From Clostridia bacterium (GTDB lineage Bacteria > Bacillota > Clostridia > UBA1381 > UBA9506): 48,238 nucleotides of DNA. The position numbers and the translations under genes were made by a program. The notes below the pieces were generated by a model. It did not search any database and was not told the origin of the DNA. It saw only the letters and a list, made by a program, of their open reading frames with translations. Positions 17,496 to 24,962 of this stretch are shown here, piece by piece; the stretch's first letter is position 1, and every line of letters starts with the position of its first letter. The stretch lies in contig JAGBHP010000028.1 in NCBI GenBank assembly GCA_017935435.1, forward strand, positions 1 through 48,238, written 5' to 3'.

Positions 17496-17801
17496 ATGGA
17501 TGTTCATACAAAATTAAAGCTGTTACTTAAAGAACGCGGTTGGTCACGTTATAGACTATCAAAAGAATGTGGCTTATCAGAAGAAACTTTGACAAATATT
17601 TTTAAAAGAGGTACTTCTCCTTCACTTCCTACATTACAGGCTATTTGTGACGGCTTTAAAATAACGTTATCACAATTTTTTGCAGAAAATGAAATGATTG
17701 AAATAAGCGAAGATTTTAAAGAATTTTTTGACGAATGGAAATATCTCACACCCGAACAGAAAGATGTTGTTTTACAAGTAATGAAGGTTATGAAACAATA
17801 A
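17496..17801 (+). CDS. XRE-family transcriptional regulator
   Basis: A 101-residue protein with an N-terminal Cro/C1 helix-turn-helix (about 4-62: LKLLLKERGWSRYRLSKECGLSEETLTNIFKRG, then PSLPTLQAICDGFKITLSQFF) and a short acidic C-terminal tail with WKYLTPEQKDVVLQVMKVMK. Such small regulators often control a neighbouring accessory gene. It is divergent from the DUF262-HNH gene with about 205 bases between the starts, so mutual regulation is plausible. AGGGAGGTAG precedes the ATG. A terminator follows. Confidence 0.9.
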   Translation: MDVHTKLKLLLKERGWSRYRLSKECGLSEETLTNIFKRGTSPSLPTLQAICDGFKITLSQFFAENEMIEISEDFKEFFDEWKYLTPEQKDVVLQVMKVMKQ

Positions 17802-17849
17802 CAAGTGGGGATATCTCAACAAGACAAATTCCATGAATAATTATCAATT

Positions 17850-17884
17850 TGTAGGGGTCGTACGTGTTTGACCCCTACATTTTT
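17850..17884 (+). terminator. Intrinsic terminator of the XRE gene
   Basis: The stem TGTAGGGGTC / GACCCCTACA (17850-17859 with 17870-17879) is perfect, has a 10-base loop, and is followed by TTTTT. Confidence 0.85.
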
Positions 17885-17900
17885 GGATAACTCCGACTAA

Positions 17901-17984
17901 AGTAAACGTGATTTAAAAATATATGATTTTGGTATTACTTTAAAGGAAAAACGTAAAAATAAGAAATTAACACAAACCACTTAA
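17901..17984 (+). pseudogene. Remnant of an XRE regulator N-terminus
   Basis: A stop-bounded frame without a start codon contains FGITLKEKRKNKKLTQT before a TAA at 17982. This resembles the opening helix of Cro/C1 domains (LKxLRxxKxLTQ). The rest of such a gene is missing. It is too short to be certain, but it fits a decayed accessory gene next to the intact XRE gene. Confidence 0.35.
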
Positions 17985-18023
17985 ATTATATTATTTCGTA
18001 TCTTTATTTACATTCAGATAGCT

Positions 18024-18053
18024 GAAGAGCCTGACGAAATCGTCAGGCTCTTC
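18024..18053. terminator. GC-rich hairpin downstream of nrdD
   Basis: A perfect 13-bp stem (GAAGAGCCTGACG / CGTCAGGCTCTTC) has a 4-base loop AAAT. It lies 27 bases past the nrdD stop. No clear T tract follows on the minus strand, so it may act as a weak or factor-assisted terminator or as an RNA 3' end stabiliser. Confidence 0.55.
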
Positions 18054-18079
18054 ATATTTAATTATTATAAAGAGGACAA

Positions 18080-20446
18080 TTAGAAATTATCCGTATAACC
18101 CTTAATATTTGAAGCATTAACGTATTTATTTACGGTTCCGTTCTTTACAACAACGAGTGTCGGTGCAGAATTTACGTTATACTTCTGTGCAAGAGTTGCA
18201 TTTTCTTCTGCATCAACAGTTTCAAAGCCGATGCCTGCATCATCTAAGAATACCTTAGCCATTTTGCAGTTAGGGCAGGTTTTAGTTGTAAAGAGGATTG
18301 TTTTTGATTCCTCACTCGGTACAAATGTACCGGGTTTTTCTGCTTTTTTCAGCACACCATCATGAGTGAGCTTTGAATTTTTGATGTCATAAACCTTACG
18401 CTCTTTAAATTCCTGAGTTTTACCATCATTCCAGTTCTGAACAGGACGATAATAACCCGTAATTCTCGAATATACCTCTGTTGTAGCACCGCATTTGGGG
18501 CATTTATAAACTTCGCCTGTGATATATCCGTGTTCCTTACAGATTGAATACGTAGGTGAAAGCGTGTAGTAAGGAAGCGTATAATTTTCAGCAATCTTTC
18601 TGACTAATTCTGCCGCAGATTTCCAATCAGGCATTTTTTCACCTAAGAATGCGTGGAATACTGTACCTGATGTGTAAAGTGTCTGAAGTCCGTCTTGGAT
18701 ATCAAGTGCTGAGAAGATATCTTCTGTGTAGCTAACAGGCAGATGTGAGCTGTTTGTATAGTAAGGTGTTCCGCCCGGCTCTGCTGCGGTAATAATATCA
18801 GGATAACGCTTGATGTCGTGTTTTGCAAAACGATATGTTGTAGATTCTGCAGGTGTAGCCTCTAAGTTATAAAGGTCACCATACATTTCCTGATAATCAG
18901 AAAGTCTTTCTCTCATATGGTTAAGCACATTCTTAGAAAATTCCTGAGTTTCTTCGTGAGTCATATCCTTTCTGAGCCACTTAGCATTAAGACCAACCTC
19001 GTTCATACCGATAAGACCGATTGTAGAAAAATGGTTGTTAAATGTGCCAAGGTAGCGTCTCGTGTAAGGATAAAGTCCCTCATCCATAAGCTTTGAAATT
19101 ACTGTACGCTTAGTTTTAAGTGAGCGTGCAGAAATATCCATCATTCTGTCAAGTCTTTTATAGAATTCTTCTTCTGTATTTGAAAGATAAGCAATTCTCG
19201 GCATATTAATTGTTACAACGCCGACAGAACCTGTTGATTCACCGCTTCCGAAGAATCCGCCTGATTTCTTTCTGAGTTCACGAAGGTCAAGGCGCAAGCG
19301 ACAGCACATACTACGAACGTCGCTCGGTTCCATTTCGCTATTGATATAGTTTGAAAAATATGGTGTACCATATTTTGCGGTCATTTCAAACAAGAGCTTG
19401 TTATTTTCGGTTTCCGACCAGTCAAAATCTCTTGTAATTGAATATGTCGGGATAGGATACTGGAATCCTCTGCCGTTAGCGTCACCCTCAATCATAATTT
19501 CGATGAACGCCTTATTTACCATATCCATTTCCTTCTGGCAGTCTTTATACTTAAAGTCCATCTCTTTTCCGCCTACAATAGCAGGAAGCTCTGCCATGTC
19601 GTTCGGAACAACCCAGTCAAGAGTAATATTTGAAAATGGAGCCTGTGTACCCCAACGTGAAGGTGTATTTACGCCGTAAATAAACGATTCGATGCACTTT
19701 TTAACCTCACGGTAAGAGAGGTTGTCCACCTTAACAAAAGGAGCTAAATATGTGTCAAACGATGAAAATGCCTGAGCACCTGCCCACTCGTTCTGCATAA
19801 TTCCCAAGAAGTTTACCATCTGATTGCAAAGTGTTGCTAAGTGGCTTGCAGGAGATGATGTAATTTTTCCGGGGATTCCGCCCAAGCCTTCCTGAATTAA
19901 CTGTTTTAAGGACCAACCTGCACAATATCCTGTAAGCATCGAAAGGTCGTGAATGTGGATATCTGCATTTCTGTGAGCATCTGCGATTTCATCATCATAG
20001 ATTTCAGATAACCAGTAGTTTGCAGTAATTGCGCCCGAGTTTGAAAGAATAAGACCGCCAACCGAATATGTAACGGTCGAATTTTCTTTTACACGCCAGT
20101 CCGTAACTTTAACGTAGCTGTCAACAAGCTCCTTATAGTCTAAAATTGTGGATTTCATGTTACGGATTTTTTCACGCTGTTTTCTATATAAAATATAAGC
20201 CTTGGCAACATCTGAATAGCCCGCCTGAACCAACACATCTTCTACGCTGTCCTGAATGTGCTCAACCTGAATAAATCCGTCTTTAATTTTCGACTCAAAA
20301 TCGGCAGTAACCTTAAGCGCAAGCATATCAATTATGCTTGGGTGATACTGTTTTTCCTGTGCCTCAAAGGCTTTTGTGATAGCTTCTGAAATTTTCGAAA
20401 TATTGAATTCTGCTTTTTTACCATCTCTTTTAATTACCTGATACAC
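18080..20446 (-). CDS. nrdD: Anaerobic (class III) ribonucleotide reductase with C-terminal redoxin domain
   Basis: A 788-residue glycyl-radical enzyme that makes deoxyribonucleotides without oxygen. An ATP-cone occupies about 1-95 (VIKRDGKKAEFNISKISEAI). The ten-stranded barrel follows, and the zinc site and glycyl-radical loop are SICKEHGYITGEVYKCPKCG and YSRITGYYRPVQNW (radical Gly about 663). Unusually, residues from about 710 form a thioredoxin/glutaredoxin-like domain with TTKTCPNCKMAK (CxxC about 724-727) and the cis-proline motif SAPTLVV. This suggests a built-in or tethered disulfide reductant for the thioredoxin-dependent subclass, rather than formate as in the E. coli enzyme. The GTG start has AGGAGGG upstream. 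nrdG lies upstream on the same strand. Confidence 0.96.
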   Translation of the reverse strand: MYQVIKRDGKKAEFNISKISEAITKAFEAQEKQYHPSIIDMLALKVTADFESKIKDGFIQVEHIQDSVEDVLVQAGYSDVAKAYILYRKQREKIRNMKSTILDYKELVDSYVKVTDWRVKENSTVTYSVGGLILSNSGAITANYWLSEIYDDEIADAHRNADIHIHDLSMLTGYCAGWSLKQLIQEGLGGIPGKITSSPASHLATLCNQMVNFLGIMQNEWAGAQAFSSFDTYLAPFVKVDNLSYREVKKCIESFIYGVNTPSRWGTQAPFSNITLDWVVPNDMAELPAIVGGKEMDFKYKDCQKEMDMVNKAFIEIMIEGDANGRGFQYPIPTYSITRDFDWSETENNKLLFEMTAKYGTPYFSNYINSEMEPSDVRSMCCRLRLDLRELRKKSGGFFGSGESTGSVGVVTINMPRIAYLSNTEEEFYKRLDRMMDISARSLKTKRTVISKLMDEGLYPYTRRYLGTFNNHFSTIGLIGMNEVGLNAKWLRKDMTHEETQEFSKNVLNHMRERLSDYQEMYGDLYNLEATPAESTTYRFAKHDIKRYPDIITAAEPGGTPYYTNSSHLPVSYTEDIFSALDIQDGLQTLYTSGTVFHAFLGEKMPDWKSAAELVRKIAENYTLPYYTLSPTYSICKEHGYITGEVYKCPKCGATTEVYSRITGYYRPVQNWNDGKTQEFKERKVYDIKNSKLTHDGVLKKAEKPGTFVPSEESKTILFTTKTCPNCKMAKVFLDDAGIGFETVDAEENATLAQKYNVNSAPTLVVVKNGTVNKYVNASNIKGYTDNF

Positions 20447-20511
20447 AATTATCCCTCCTGTATTATGCTAAAATTTTACGAATTTACCACCTTTAGCGGT
20501 GATGCTTCTCT

Positions 20512-20604
20512 ATTATAGCATACGATATATTGTATGTCAAGCAAAAAACACAAGATATTGTATTTTTTTTAAAAATATTTTTTTCACAAATACAATATCT
20601 TGTT
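20512..20604 (-). promoter_or_regulatory. nrdD promoter with three NrdR-like boxes
   Basis: On the minus strand TTGACA (20540-20535) and TATAAT (20517-20512) are exactly 17 bases apart, a full consensus promoter. A 16-base near-palindrome ATACGATATATTGTAT (20520-20535) fills the spacer. Two similar boxes follow at 20548-20563 (ACACAAGATATTGTAT) and 20589-20604 (AATACAATATCTTGTT). They resemble NrdR boxes (ACAC-W-ATATAT-W-GTGT type), so NrdR repression at high dATP/ATP is likely. Centre spacings are 28 and 41 bases rather than the usual 31-32. Confidence 0.8.
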
Positions 20605-20612
20605 GTATATTT

Positions 20613-21305
20613 TTATTCAATTCCTCTTAAAATTACCTTGCAAACGGCGCTCTCAAGCCTTTTTTTGAACATTTTAAGCTCATTTTCGTCAAAAGGCGAC
20701 AGGTTATCACTACACAATATATCGTCTGACTCACGGTAATTTTGTATATAGTATTGTTTAGCACCCGATATCCACTTCGCAATTTTTTCAAAATCCTCTT
20801 CCGTGTGTATGCCTTTTACTGCCGTTGTGCGAAATTCGTAGGGCACTTTATCTGAAAGCAAAAGCTCTACGCTTCTTTCTACATTTTGTGTGTTGTAGTT
20901 TTCTATGCCCACTGCTTTTTGATATCCCTCTTTTGAGCTTTTTATGTCCATCGCAACATAATCTATTAGTCCCTCATTTATTAATGAAGAAAGTCTATCG
21001 GGAAAGCTTCCGTTTGTATCGAGCTTTACCTTGTATCCAAGCGTCTTTATTTCCTTTATAAACTCGGCAATATCCGCATTTAAAAGCGGTTCACCGCCTG
21101 TTATACATACGCCGTCTAAAATTCCTGCCCTTTTTTTAAGGAAAGAAAAAATCTCACCGCTATCAAGTGGCTCAACACGATTAAAAACAAGCGAGCTGTT
21201 GTGGCAAAACGGGCATCTGAAATTGCAACCCGATGTAAAGAGCGTGCACGCCGTCTTTCCGGGATAGTCAAGCAGGGTAAGCTTTTGAAGTCCGTAAATT
21301 TCCAT
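20613..21305 (-). CDS. nrdG: Radical-SAM activase of anaerobic ribonucleotide reductase
   Basis: A 230-residue radical SAM protein. SGCNFRCPFCHN supplies the CX3CX2C cluster ligands (about residues 30-37), and GVCITGGEPLL is the SAM-binding GGEP motif. The start MEIYGLQKLTLLDYPGKTACTLF is typical of the NrdG2-type activases, longer than E. coli NrdG. It would generate the glycyl radical on the NrdD encoded just downstream. It follows prmA by 16 bases and probably shares its transcript. A NrdR-like sequence (20712-20727) lies within its 3' coding part. Confidence 0.93.
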   Translation of the reverse strand: MEIYGLQKLTLLDYPGKTACTLFTSGCNFRCPFCHNSSLVFNRVEPLDSGEIFSFLKKRAGILDGVCITGGEPLLNADIAEFIKEIKTLGYKVKLDTNGSFPDRLSSLINEGLIDYVAMDIKSSKEGYQKAVGIENYNTQNVERSVELLLSDKVPYEFRTTAVKGIHTEEDFEKIAKWISGAKQYYIQNYRESDDILCSDNLSPFDENELKMFKKRLESAVCKVILRGIE

Positions 21306-21321
21306 AACTAAATTTCCTTTT

Positions 21322-22296
21322 CTATTTATTAAGCTTTAAGGTAAGCGCCGCCCAATCGCCCCTTGTGCGAATTGTAACGGGATTAAAACCGCTTTCCTTT
21401 AAAGAATCGGTTACTTCGTCTAAACGCTCACAGATGATGCCCGAAACAATGAAAAGACCGTCGGGCTTTAAAAAGCGAGGTGCAATTTTGCCAAGTGGCA
21501 TAATAACATCTGCCACGATATTTGCAAAAACTGCATCATATTGCCTTTCGGCAAGAGTTTCTATTAAGCTGTCATCTAAAAGAACATTTCCCGATGTAAC
21601 GTGATAATTTTCTTTTCCGATGCCGTTCATTTTCGCATTGTCATAGGCAATATCCACGCAATTCGGGTCAATATCTACGGCATATGCCTTTTTAGCGCCC
21701 AACAGGCGAGCAATAATAGAGAGTATTCCGCTACCGCAACCAAGGTCTAAAATAGTTTCTCCGCCCTTGATATATTTTTCAATTTCTTCTATACAAAGCT
21801 GAGTCGAAAAATGTGTTCCCGTACCAAAGCTCATACCGGGGTTTACTTTAAAAACGGTTCTTCCCTCTATATTTTCAGCAGTTTCCCACTCTGGACAAAT
21901 GAGCATTTTTTCACCTACGCAAATCGGCTTAAAATACTTCTTCCAGTTGTTTGCCCAGTCTTCTTCCGAGATGTTTTCATAAGCAAATTCAAGTCTGCCG
22001 AAATTCTTTTCGGTGTCAAACTCCTTTAAAGCCTCAATTTCTGCGTGCGCCAAATCTAAAAGTTCTTTTCCCGCTTCGTTATCGCTTACATAAAACTTTA
22101 CTCTTGTTTCTGCCTTTTTCGCCTCTAAAAGCTCTTCGTCAACATAATCCCAAAACTGCTTATTCTCCTCTAAAAACGTAAGAAAATCCTCATTGTCTTC
22201 TATTTCAAATCCGTTAATCCCTGCGTTCATTAAACAACCGCAAACAGAATCTATACCCTCTGCCGTTGTAAAAACGCTTACCGTAATCCATTCCAT
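21322..22296 (-). CDS. prmA: Ribosomal protein L11 methyltransferase
   Basis: A 324-residue SAM-dependent methyltransferase of the PrmA family, which trimethylates ribosomal protein L11. The N-terminal recognition region ends near residue 130, followed by NPGMSFGTGTHFSTQLCIEEIE and the SAM site ILDLGCGSGILSIIARLLGAKKAYAVDIDP, then FANIVADVIMPL, a PrmA hallmark. AAGGAGG precedes the ATG. First gene of a likely prmA-nrdG transcription unit. Confidence 0.96.
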   Translation of the reverse strand: MEWITVSVFTTAEGIDSVCGCLMNAGINGFEIEDNEDFLTFLEENKQFWDYVDEELLEAKKAETRVKFYVSDNEAGKELLDLAHAEIEALKEFDTEKNFGRLEFAYENISEEDWANNWKKYFKPICVGEKMLICPEWETAENIEGRTVFKVNPGMSFGTGTHFSTQLCIEEIEKYIKGGETILDLGCGSGILSIIARLLGAKKAYAVDIDPNCVDIAYDNAKMNGIGKENYHVTSGNVLLDDSLIETLAERQYDAVFANIVADVIMPLGKIAPRFLKPDGLFIVSGIICERLDEVTDSLKESGFNPVTIRTRGDWAALTLKLNK

Positions 22297-22318
22297 TATA
22301 TTTCCTCCTTAAAAAATC

Positions 22319-22348
22319 TTTATACTGTTTTATTAAATCTTCTTGCAA
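22319..22348 (-). promoter_or_regulatory. Candidate prmA promoter
   Basis: Minus-strand TTGCAA (22348-22343) and TATAAA (22324-22319) are 18 bases apart, just ahead of the prmA ribosome site. A near-consensus match in AT-rich DNA, hence moderate confidence. Confidence 0.45.
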
Positions 22349-22427
22349 CTAAAATGCGCAAAAATTACTCTTTCAAAGTTTTTTAGTGATTGTAGCAAAA
22401 AACACAAGAAAACTACCATCAAACAGA

Positions 22428-23471
22428 TTATAGGTTATAGCAAGTTATAACCTCCGTCAAAGCTTTAGCCATAGAAGCAAAACCAAAATCTGTCGGATGG
22501 CAATTGTCTACCGTTCCCGAATCCTTGCAAAGCTCTGTCAGTGCCTCACCATCAATGAAATATACATTTTTATCGCCCGATAAAATCGCATTGCGATACG
22601 TTGTTTCAATTATACTTCTCCTTGTTTTTTCCTCCTCGGTTAAAAAATGTTTAGGACGGGACATCATTATCACAGGCAAAAGAGGATGCTTCTGCCTTAT
22701 TGCCTTAAACATTTTTTCGTGTGTTTTTTCAAGATGCTCAACCGTAGGAGCATTGTGGTCGTAATCATAAACAAAAATTGACATATCTAAATTTTTTATA
22801 TAATCAATCATCTCATCTTCTGCCTTTGCATTACCCGAAAAGCCAAGATTTATGTAATCGTAATTAAAAGCCCTCGAAACAATTGCCTGATAACTCATTC
22901 CGGGTCTTGACGCGCACCCTCCCTGCGTTATTGATGAGCCGTAATACACAATCGGTTTAGCGTTTTTGTATGGTTCGGCTTCTGATACACTTGCACTATC
23001 CTGCAAACCAATATATAACTTGCAAACATTGGAATACAGGGGAAAATTAATTGTTATTTCCCGACATTCTTTTTTCCCAATGTCAATTATGCTTTCATAT
23101 CCGTCTTCAACCTCAAACGGAGGAACAAACGTTTTTGCATAATAATTATCAACATACAAATCAAATCCCGCAGAACCTGTTAGTGCAAAATGAGGCATTT
23201 TTCCTAAACCATCCATTTTAGCATGAATTGCGATATATGGACTGTCTGTAACAAACTTTACTCTGCCTCCTGCAGTATTTGAATGAAGAACATATACCCC
23301 TTCGCTTACACTTTTGGCAATATCTTCAGGCATTCGCCTATATTTGCCGTTCTCTTTAAAAACTCCATAAACCTTAAATGGAGCCTCATCAATTTTATAA
23401 AACTTAATATCTTTTTTATCTATTTTTGTTTCAATTGTAAAATTTCCATCTACCTTTGAAATGTCAAGCAT
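22428..23471 (-). CDS. SGNH/GDSL hydrolase with N-terminal GxDLY domain
   Basis: A 347-residue esterase-type protein. The N-terminal beta domain contains GFDLYVDN (GxDLY family). The SGNH catalytic domain shows block I GSSITQGGCASRPG with the nucleophile Ser (about residue 182), block II NLGFSGNAK, and block V DNCHPTDFG with the catalytic Asp and His. No signal peptide is seen with this start. The ATG at 23471 is chosen because GAGGGGAA precedes it; the 21 extra upstream residues (frame to 23534) lack a ribosome site and overlap the neighbour. Substrate unknown; relatives act on acyl or acetyl esters of carbohydrates. It follows a serine hydrolase gene on the same strand. Confidence 0.85.
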   Translation of the reverse strand: MLDISKVDGNFTIETKIDKKDIKFYKIDEAPFKVYGVFKENGKYRRMPEDIAKSVSEGVYVLHSNTAGGRVKFVTDSPYIAIHAKMDGLGKMPHFALTGSAGFDLYVDNYYAKTFVPPFEVEDGYESIIDIGKKECREITINFPLYSNVCKLYIGLQDSASVSEAEPYKNAKPIVYYGSSITQGGCASRPGMSYQAIVSRAFNYDYINLGFSGNAKAEDEMIDYIKNLDMSIFVYDYDHNAPTVEHLEKTHEKMFKAIRQKHPLLPVIMMSRPKHFLTEEEKTRRSIIETTYRNAILSGDKNVYFIDGEALTELCKDSGTVDNCHPTDFGFASMAKALTEVITCYNL

Positions 23472-23524
23472 GTTAATTCCCCTCTTTTCCAACTGTTTAA
23501 CATAATTATTGCGATACATAAGAT

Positions 23525-24706
23525 TTAGATGCACGAATATAAAGCATTCTTTATCTCTGTTTGAATTTTAATATCCCAATTATGAATATGCTGAAAATAT
23601 GTAAGTGAAATTTTATTTTTAATATCAACCAGTGAAAATGCACCGGCAGCTCCATCCCATCCAAATTCTCCGATTGGGCTAAGGGAACCGCTTATTGTTT
23701 TATCTATATGTGTACGAACTCCTAATCCATAACCATATCCCGGCCTTAACTGATAAAAATCTTTACATTGTTTTCCTTTAAGATGGTTTGTTCCCATAAG
23801 TTCAACTGTTTTTGAAGATAAAATTCTTTTGCCATTCTTGCCTACTCCACCGCAAGAAAGTGCATCAAGAAATACTGCATAATCCTCTGTGCAAGATGTA
23901 AGACCCGCACCGCCGCTTTCATACTGTTCCGAAAGATTATATACACACTCCAAGGGCAGTCTTTTAGGCTTTCTTTTTTCGTCAAAAGTATATCTTGTAG
24001 CCATTTTAGAAAGCTTAGCTTCATCCTTTGTAACTCCAAAAAATGTATTCTTCATATTAAGTGGATCAAAAATGTTTTTCTTCATATATTCCCCAAGTTT
24101 TTCACCTGACCACACTTCTATTAGGGCACCCAAAACATCATGGCAAAGGCTATATCTGAATCTTGTCCCAGGCTCAAAACCCAAACTTTTTTCGGACATT
24201 GCACTCACAAGCTCCCTCGTGCTTGTTTTTCCTTCGTTAAGTGCATTAGTTATAGCATCATCATTTAGTGCATAGTCAAGACCTGCACCCATTGTAAATA
24301 AATCTTTAATTGTAATTTGGTTTTTTGCATATCTTTGTTGGTTAGTTTTAACACTTTCGCCCAAACTACCGCCAGTTGTAATTTTTGCAGATTCTTCAGC
24401 ATTAAGTTCACCGGCTGAAATCTTCATTTTCTCAAATTCAGGCAAATATTTTGATAAAGGATCGCTCATTAAATACTTTCCCTGCTCAAAAAGCTGCAAT
24501 GCCGCAGTGCATGTAAGCATCTTTGTCATCGAAAATATAAGGTAAAGCTCATTACCTTCCATCTTTTTATTGTTCTCAATATCACTCATACCCGTAAAGT
24601 ATCTGAAAACTATCTCATGGTCTTTATAAACCAGACAATCTACTCCGGGCGTATTATGCTTTTGTACAATTTCGTCCATACAGTTTTTAAGTTTTGTAAA
24701 ATCCAT
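23525..24706 (-). CDS. Serine hydrolase of the beta-lactamase/esterase (class C-like) family
   Basis: A 393-residue penicilloyl-serine-transferase-fold protein. Nucleophile motif SMTK (FSMTKMLTCTAALQLF, about residue 55), a second motif region with RYSLCHDVLGALIE (Tyr as general base), and a C-terminal GEFGWDGAAGAFS. No signal peptide or membrane span, so it is probably cytoplasmic; members include esterases and D-amino peptidases as well as beta-lactamases. The downstream GxDLY SGNH hydrolase on the same strand suggests a joint deacylation role. I would not call it a resistance enzyme. Confidence 0.85.
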   Translation of the reverse strand: MDFTKLKNCMDEIVQKHNTPGVDCLVYKDHEIVFRYFTGMSDIENNKKMEGNELYLIFSMTKMLTCTAALQLFEQGKYLMSDPLSKYLPEFEKMKISAGELNAEESAKITTGGSLGESVKTNQQRYAKNQITIKDLFTMGAGLDYALNDDAITNALNEGKTSTRELVSAMSEKSLGFEPGTRFRYSLCHDVLGALIEVWSGEKLGEYMKKNIFDPLNMKNTFFGVTKDEAKLSKMATRYTFDEKRKPKRLPLECVYNLSEQYESGGAGLTSCTEDYAVFLDALSCGGVGKNGKRILSSKTVELMGTNHLKGKQCKDFYQLRPGYGYGLGVRTHIDKTISGSLSPIGEFGWDGAAGAFSLVDIKNKISLTYFQHIHNWDIKIQTEIKNALYSCI

Positions 24707-24962
24707 TATATCACCTTTGGTTTTTATATTTTATAATTGCTCGTCTAAAACAGGATAAAAAACTTTATCTTCCCGAAGATTTCCTCTTGAGTAACCGATA
24801 ATTTAATCAGCGTTGGTTCAAAACGGCGACTCTTTTATTCCTTACATCTCAAGCTTTACTTGCAATTTATAATTTAGAAAAAACCCGCTATAAGCGAGTT
24901 TTTCCATAATATTTCTAATTTCACTTTTTAACGCACAATTTAAGCAATTTTTACCATTCTTT
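24707..24962. other. Gap between thrC and the serine hydrolase
   Basis: 256 bases without a credible ORF. It contains the thrC terminator (24878-24903) and two small hairpins near 24760-24780. No riboswitch or tRNA pattern was recognised, and no convincing promoter for the serine hydrolase was seen. Confidence 0.5.
24878..24903 (-). terminator. Intrinsic terminator of thrC
   Basis: On the minus strand a stem ACTCGCT / AGCGGGT (with one G-U pair and flanking A-T pairs) closes a UAU loop and runs into TTTTTT. Confidence 0.8.

Noticed and set aside
23525-24706. Beta-lactam resistance gene
   Set aside because: There is no signal peptide, and the fold family is dominated by esterases and peptidases; context does not suggest resistance.
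24707-24962. tRNA-like sequence with GGTTCAAAA
   Set aside because: No matching acceptor, D or anticodon arms could be found around it.
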